This document shows positions 60,728 through 64,000 of a stretch of 64,000 nt of DNA, in pieces (position 1 is the first letter of the stretch; each line of letters starts with the position of its first letter). Source of the stretch: Chloroflexota bacterium (GTDB taxonomy: Bacteria > Chloroflexota > Anaerolineae > Anaerolineales > VGOW01); contig JACPWC010000022.1 of the NCBI GenBank assembly GCA_016197225.1, positions 16,086 through 80,085 on the forward strand, written 5' to 3'. The position numbers were made by a program, and so were the translations under genes. Below the pieces are notes generated by a model. That model made no database searches. It had not been told where the DNA came from and saw only the letters and a program-made list of their open reading frames with translations.

Positions 60728-60772
60728 ATGATAGAAAATTTCGCCTCCCCTGTCATGAGGTGTTCACCTCAT
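60728..60772 (-). promoter_or_regulatory. Dyad promoter module f (minus strand)
   Basis: On this strand: dyad ATGAGGTGAACACCTCAT (60772-60755), a perfect 8+2+8 palindrome, 21 bp, TATCAT (60733-60728), then GTC. It starts 5 bases after the stop of regulator 4. Confidence 0.87.
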
Positions 60773-60777
60773 TCTTT

Positions 60778-62331
60778 TCAGCCCGGCTCACCGAGCAGGT
60801 GATGTTGCATGGCAAACAAGGTGACCGCCGACCGGGTGGAGCAACCGATTTTTTCGTAGATATGCACGACGTGGTTGCCCGCCGTCTTTTCCGTGATCCC
60901 AAGCGTTTGCGCCATTTGACGATTGGAGTAGCCCCGCGCCAGCAAACGCAGGACTTCGATCTCGCGCTCGCTCAGCCCGGCCACGCGCTCGCGCCGCACA
61001 GGAGTAGTGCGGTGTCCGGCGGCCTGCAGGACACAGTTCACCGCCTCACCATCCAGCCGCCCGGCGCGCACTTCCTGGCGCATGGCCTGCGCGACGCTAT
61101 CCGGCAACTGGGCTTCGCGATGCGGGCGCGGCTCGATGCGGGCCTGATAGAAATTAGCGGCGGCCAGCAATCGCGCGGCGGGGGAGAGGCCCTCCGCTCG
61201 CACTCGCCGGTGATAGCCGGAACCATCCAGCGCCTCGTGATGCAGAGCCGCCACCGCGCCCAATTGCGCCAACTGCGTCGGGCGGGCGAGAATGCGCTCG
61301 GTGTAGTAAGGGTGCAGCCGTACCCGTTCCCACTCGCTCTGACTCAACGGAACGGGTTTGGACCACAGCCCCATCGGCACAGCAATTTTGCCGAGGTCAT
61401 GCAGGAGCGCCGCCCGCCAGAGCGACTTCACGTCGGACTCCGGCAGGCCGTAGGGCCGGGCCGACGATTCGGCCAGGGCCGCCACGTTGCGCGAGTGACC
61501 GGTGAAGGCGGGCGCGATCAAGTCAATGAAGTCGGCCATCACCAGCGTGGCATTGTCAAACTCTTCGGTGGAGTAAAGGTGTGGCCGGGGTTCAATGGCA
61601 AGCAGGGTGTCCCAGTTTGCATCTTGCGCCAGCGTCGCGCACAACTGCGGGGCCAGCTCGCAAAACCGGCTGACGATGTGCGGATCGTGAATGTTGCCGG
61701 AGCGCTGGCGGGCCACCGCCACCGCCGCCTCAACGCCGTGCGTGTTCAGGTGCGCTTCGAGGTCGCGCACCAGCAACGCCACTCGCATTGGGCGCGCAAT
61801 TTCCTCACCCTTCAATTTGTGCGGCTCGCCCTGCCCATCCCACTGTTCGCCCAACTGCGTTAGCGCCGTCTGAATGGACAGCTCAAGGCTCAAGCGCTCG
61901 GCCAGGCGTTGCGCCACTTCACAGTGGCCGAGTTTGTAGGTGGTCATGGCCGAGCCGATGTTCGCGAAGGTGCGCAGGCGTTCCGCCAGTGGCTGGCCCG
62001 CGCCGAGATACTTGAGCATCCACGCCAGCATCTGCCGGGGGTCGCTCTTGTTGATCAAGTCCACCGCGGCTATGCCAGCCTGGGGGTCGTCGCCAAACAG
62101 TTGCAGGGCCAGCCCGATTTCCGAAGTGCAACCGATGTACATCAGCAGGGCGCAGTAATACACATCGCGCAATTCCGCTTCGTCCAAACCCAACGCCTCG
62201 CCCAACCGCACGCCGAGCAGGGCGGAACGCATCGCCCATTCCATCGGGCGGCCAGTGCCGAGGTCGGTAGCCAACGAGAGGGCCATGATGATCTCGGCTT
62301 GTCGCAATTCGGGTTGGGGTGAGGTAGTCAA
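60778..62331 (-). CDS. Regulator 4: double HD-GYP/LuxR protein
   Basis: 517 residues starting at TTG 62331 with AGGAG six bases upstream; this start matches the N-termini of the paralogues. A TAGAAT -10 lies at 62364-62369, so this copy, unlike the others, has a short leader. The N-terminal HD-GYP is degenerate (ALLMYIGC, GEQWDGQGEPHKLKGEEI). The second has all ligands (GHSRNV, LLHDLGKIAV with the standard Lys, HPYYTERI, LHHEALDGSGYH, LAAANFY with Asn at the last Asp). Lux[48 protein letters not shown]. It is followed by module f on the same strand. Confidence 0.85.
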   Translation of the reverse strand: MTTSPQPELRQAEIIMALSLATDLGTGRPMEWAMRSALLGVRLGEALGLDEAELRDVYYCALLMYIGCTSEIGLALQLFGDDPQAGIAAVDLINKSDPRQMLAWMLKYLGAGQPLAERLRTFANIGSAMTTYKLGHCEVAQRLAERLSLELSIQTALTQLGEQWDGQGEPHKLKGEEIARPMRVALLVRDLEAHLNTHGVEAAVAVARQRSGNIHDPHIVSRFCELAPQLCATLAQDANWDTLLAIEPRPHLYSTEEFDNATLVMADFIDLIAPAFTGHSRNVAALAESSARPYGLPESDVKSLWRAALLHDLGKIAVPMGLWSKPVPLSQSEWERVRLHPYYTERILARPTQLAQLGAVAALHHEALDGSGYHRRVRAEGLSPAARLLAAANFYQARIEPRPHREAQLPDSVAQAMRQEVRAGRLDGEAVNCVLQAAGHRTTPVRRERVAGLSEREIEVLRLLARGYSNRQMAQTLGITEKTAGNHVVHIYEKIGCSTRSAVTLFAMQHHLLGEPG

Positions 62332-62398
62332 GGTTGGCTCCTGAGTGCGTAAAGGTGAGACTCATTCTATCGAACTGAGACGATGCCCGCCGCTACGG

Positions 62399-63529
62399 TC
62401 AGGCGGGTCGTCTCTGCGTTTCTCGTAACCAGGCGGCGATTTCGCCCGCCAGGCTTCGACCAACGCCGGGCAATTGCCTCAAGCCCGGCTCACCCCGGCC
62501 ACGATACAGTTCGCCAATGTCGTCCTTCATCTCATCCACCAGCCAGGCCGCCTTACGATAGGCCCAGATGCGAGTCTCGTCGGCCTGCTCCAACTCGAGA
62601 TCATAAGTTCTGAGATGAAGTTGTTCGGCAACCCGCTTGTTGGCCGCCAGTGGGCCGGGGATGATAGTGCGCGGCATTCGATCTCTCAAACCGTGTTTGA
62701 TGCACAACTCGCGCACCGTCTTCCCCAACCGGGCATGATACGCGCGCGGCGGGCCGTAAACGGGTTGGCCGCCTTCCGTCCAGTGAAACAGTTCTCGCCA
62801 ACGACCTTCGGAGGCCGAATCGAGTTGAGCGGCGGCGGCCAGCGTCCTTTCTGCTTGAACGCCTTCCATCGTCATGCCGCCCACCAGCACGAAACTTCCG
62901 CCGTGATCTTTTGTCATCCGAACTGCTTCTTCGAGTCGCCCCTCATCATCGCCCAAAAACGGGATGACAGGCATGAGTGACATGCCCACCAACAGTCCGG
63001 CCTGAGCAAGAGCCGCCATCATTTCCAATCGTCGCTTGAGGCCGGGACTGCGCGGCTCGAAGGCCTGCTTGAGCGCCGGGTCTACATTGCTGAAGCTGAT
63101 GACGACGCTGACGTGCGCGCGTTGATGGATGTCGGCCAGCAGATCGAGATCGCGGGTGAGCAGGGGCGAGCGCTCGACAACGAAGAGCGGAAAGGAAAAG
63201 TCGCGCACGACTTCGAGCATGGCCCGCGAGAGGCGGTAGCGGTCTTCGGCGGGCTGTTGCCAGTCGCCACACAAAATGACCTCGCGCTCGTGCCGGGCCA
63301 GTTCGCGGCGCAACAACTCGACGGCGTTGGTCTTCACTTGAATGAGGGTGTCAAAGGTGGCCGGGTCACGACGGCCCAGGTAAGTGCCGCCGCGCAGGTA
63401 GCAGAACTCGCACCCACTGCGGCAACCAATGTAAGGATGGGCGCTGTACTTCGTCCAGAACCAATTGTCCACGTGCTTGTGGACGTTGACGATTTTGCGG
63501 GCGCGGTATTCGTGAAACTCGAGAGGCAT
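62399..63529 (-). CDS. Radical SAM protein (SplB/Rv2578c-like) with helix-hairpin-helix-like tail
   Basis: 376 residues. The cluster motif is CRSGCEFCYLRG (C-x3-C-x2-C), which coordinates the 4Fe-4S cluster that cleaves S-adenosylmethionine. The flanking YSAHPYIGCR and ILCGDWQQPAEDRYRLSRAMLE resemble the spore photoproduct lyase/Rv2578c group. The C-terminus (LRQLPGVGRSLAGEIAAWL) looks like a helix-hairpin-helix DNA-binding motif. A DNA-repair role is plausible, in line with its AlkD-like neighbour, but unproven. Confidence 0.85.
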   Translation of the reverse strand: MPLEFHEYRARKIVNVHKHVDNWFWTKYSAHPYIGCRSGCEFCYLRGGTYLGRRDPATFDTLIQVKTNAVELLRRELARHEREVILCGDWQQPAEDRYRLSRAMLEVVRDFSFPLFVVERSPLLTRDLDLLADIHQRAHVSVVISFSNVDPALKQAFEPRSPGLKRRLEMMAALAQAGLLVGMSLMPVIPFLGDDEGRLEEAVRMTKDHGGSFVLVGGMTMEGVQAERTLAAAAQLDSASEGRWRELFHWTEGGQPVYGPPRAYHARLGKTVRELCIKHGLRDRMPRTIIPGPLAANKRVAEQLHLRTYDLELEQADETRIWAYRKAAWLVDEMKDDIGELYRGRGEPGLRQLPGVGRSLAGEIAAWLRETQRRPA

Positions 63530-63538
63530 GTCAGGGAT

Positions 63539-63606
63539 TCACCACAGAGAACACGGAGTTCACGGAGATTCTTTGTAGGCTCTGTGCTCTCTGTGGACTC
63601 GGTGGT
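63539..63606. repeat. CACCACAGAG hairpin repeat between the last two genes
   Basis: CACCACAGAGAACACGGAG and GCTCTCTGTGGACTCGGTGG form imperfect arms. Common hairpin type of this genome. Confidence 0.65.
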
Positions 63607-63613
63607 TGGAAAC

Positions 63614-64000
63614 TCAACGAGAGGCAGCTCGGGCAATGCGCGCCCGTCCTTTGGCCGGAAGATACGTGAGCGCCTTGCGAAGTATGAGAGCGCGATAATT
63701 TGGTCTTTGGGCGACTTGCTTTTCCAGCCAGGCCGTTGTTGTCTCAGGATAAAACTTGCCCAGCGTCTTCAGCCCCCAACCAATGCCTTTGACGGCGTCC
63801 ATTTCCTGCTCTTCAAGCATTGGCTCAAGGAATTTCAACAGCCGCCCGGCCTTGCGCTCCAGTTCCGGCGCGCCGCGCGAGCGTTTGGCCCAGACGTGCG
63901 CCCCCACGCCAATCACGCGCCGCACCCAGGCGTTGGGATGTTCGCGCCACGAGGCCAGAATTTTCAGCGTCGGCTGAAAGTGCTCCACCAGCGCCGGACC
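63614..64000 (-). CDS. DNA alkylation repair (AlkD-like) protein, N-terminus outside the window
   Basis: 128 codons are visible and the frame is open to the edge (GPALVEHFQPTL...), so GTG 63988 is not the true start. The repeats WREHPNAWVRRVIGVGAHVWAKR and MDAVKGIGWGLKTLGKFYPETTTAWLEKQ are typical of HEAT-like AlkD-family DNA glycosylases, which remove alkylated bases. It lies 84 bp upstream of the radical SAM gene. Confidence 0.72.
   Translation of the reverse strand, partial: GPALVEHFQPTLKILASWREHPNAWVRRVIGVGAHVWAKRSRGAPELERKAGRLLKFLEPMLEEQEMDAVKGIGWGLKTLGKFYPETTTAWLEKQVAQRPNYRALILRKALTYLPAKGRARIARAASR

Overview
The window looks like a chromosomal segment of a GC-rich, free-living bacterium, most likely a Chloroflexota (Anaerolineae-like) organism. 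I infer this from family content: very large glycosyltransferase-39 and PTPS-related membrane proteins, LysM/SdrD-like surface proteins, aerobic CO dehydrogenase operons, many LuxR-type regulators, and dense hairpin repeats. I cannot confirm the lineage without a search. Both window edges cut a gene.

Left part (1-13.8 kb, + strand): polytopic glycosyltransferase-type membrane proteins, a 3-hydroxyacyl-CoA-dehydrogenase-like protein, a flavin reductase, a sigma-70 factor divergent from a LysR regulator, and a surface cluster (GT39, two LysM/SdrD-like anchored proteins, a 1160-residue PTPS-related protein). Several are coupled by ATGA overlaps. 13.8-27.3 kb is housekeeping: MFS transporter, AbrB/VapC module, 2-hydroxyacid dehydrogenase, DUF92 protein, IlvE, SDR, SurE, nucleoside hydrolase, tandem Nudix protein, RidA, a broken gamma-glutamyltransferase, Rpe and an alpha/beta hydrolase.

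27.3-38.3 kb (- strand) holds two molybdenum hydroxylase sets. The upstream one is in the order M-S-L and its large subunit carries AYRCSFR, the signature of form I aerobic CO dehydrogenase. XdhC/CoxF-YHS, a small unknown protein, CoxG and a molybdopterin-binding protein follow. A second set (S-L-M, AYRGAGR, form II) lies downstream. A NarL-type two-component system follows at 38.5-40.5 kb.

40.6-62.3 kb is the most unusual part. It is an array of regulator-target cassettes. A large regulator (HD-GYP/HD-GYP/LuxR, TPR-LuxR, BTAD-AAA, or AAA-TPR-LuxR) is followed on the same strand by a 45-bp promoter module and then by one or two small genes (cupin, SnoaL-like, SRPBCC, small membrane proteins, alpha/beta hydrolase). 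All six promoter modules have an 18-bp dyad, exactly 21 bp, and then a -10 hexamer. This places the dyad centre near -42.5, as in a class II LuxR activator site. Most regulators have TATAAT 6-8 nt before ATG and no ribosome-binding site, so they are probably read from leaderless mRNAs. A compressed graveyard of the same cassette order sits at 58.4-59.6 kb.

The whole window is sprinkled with several families of short AT-rich or hairpin repeats. Many lie inside open genes or form stop codons. The right end has a radical SAM protein and a truncated AlkD-like protein.
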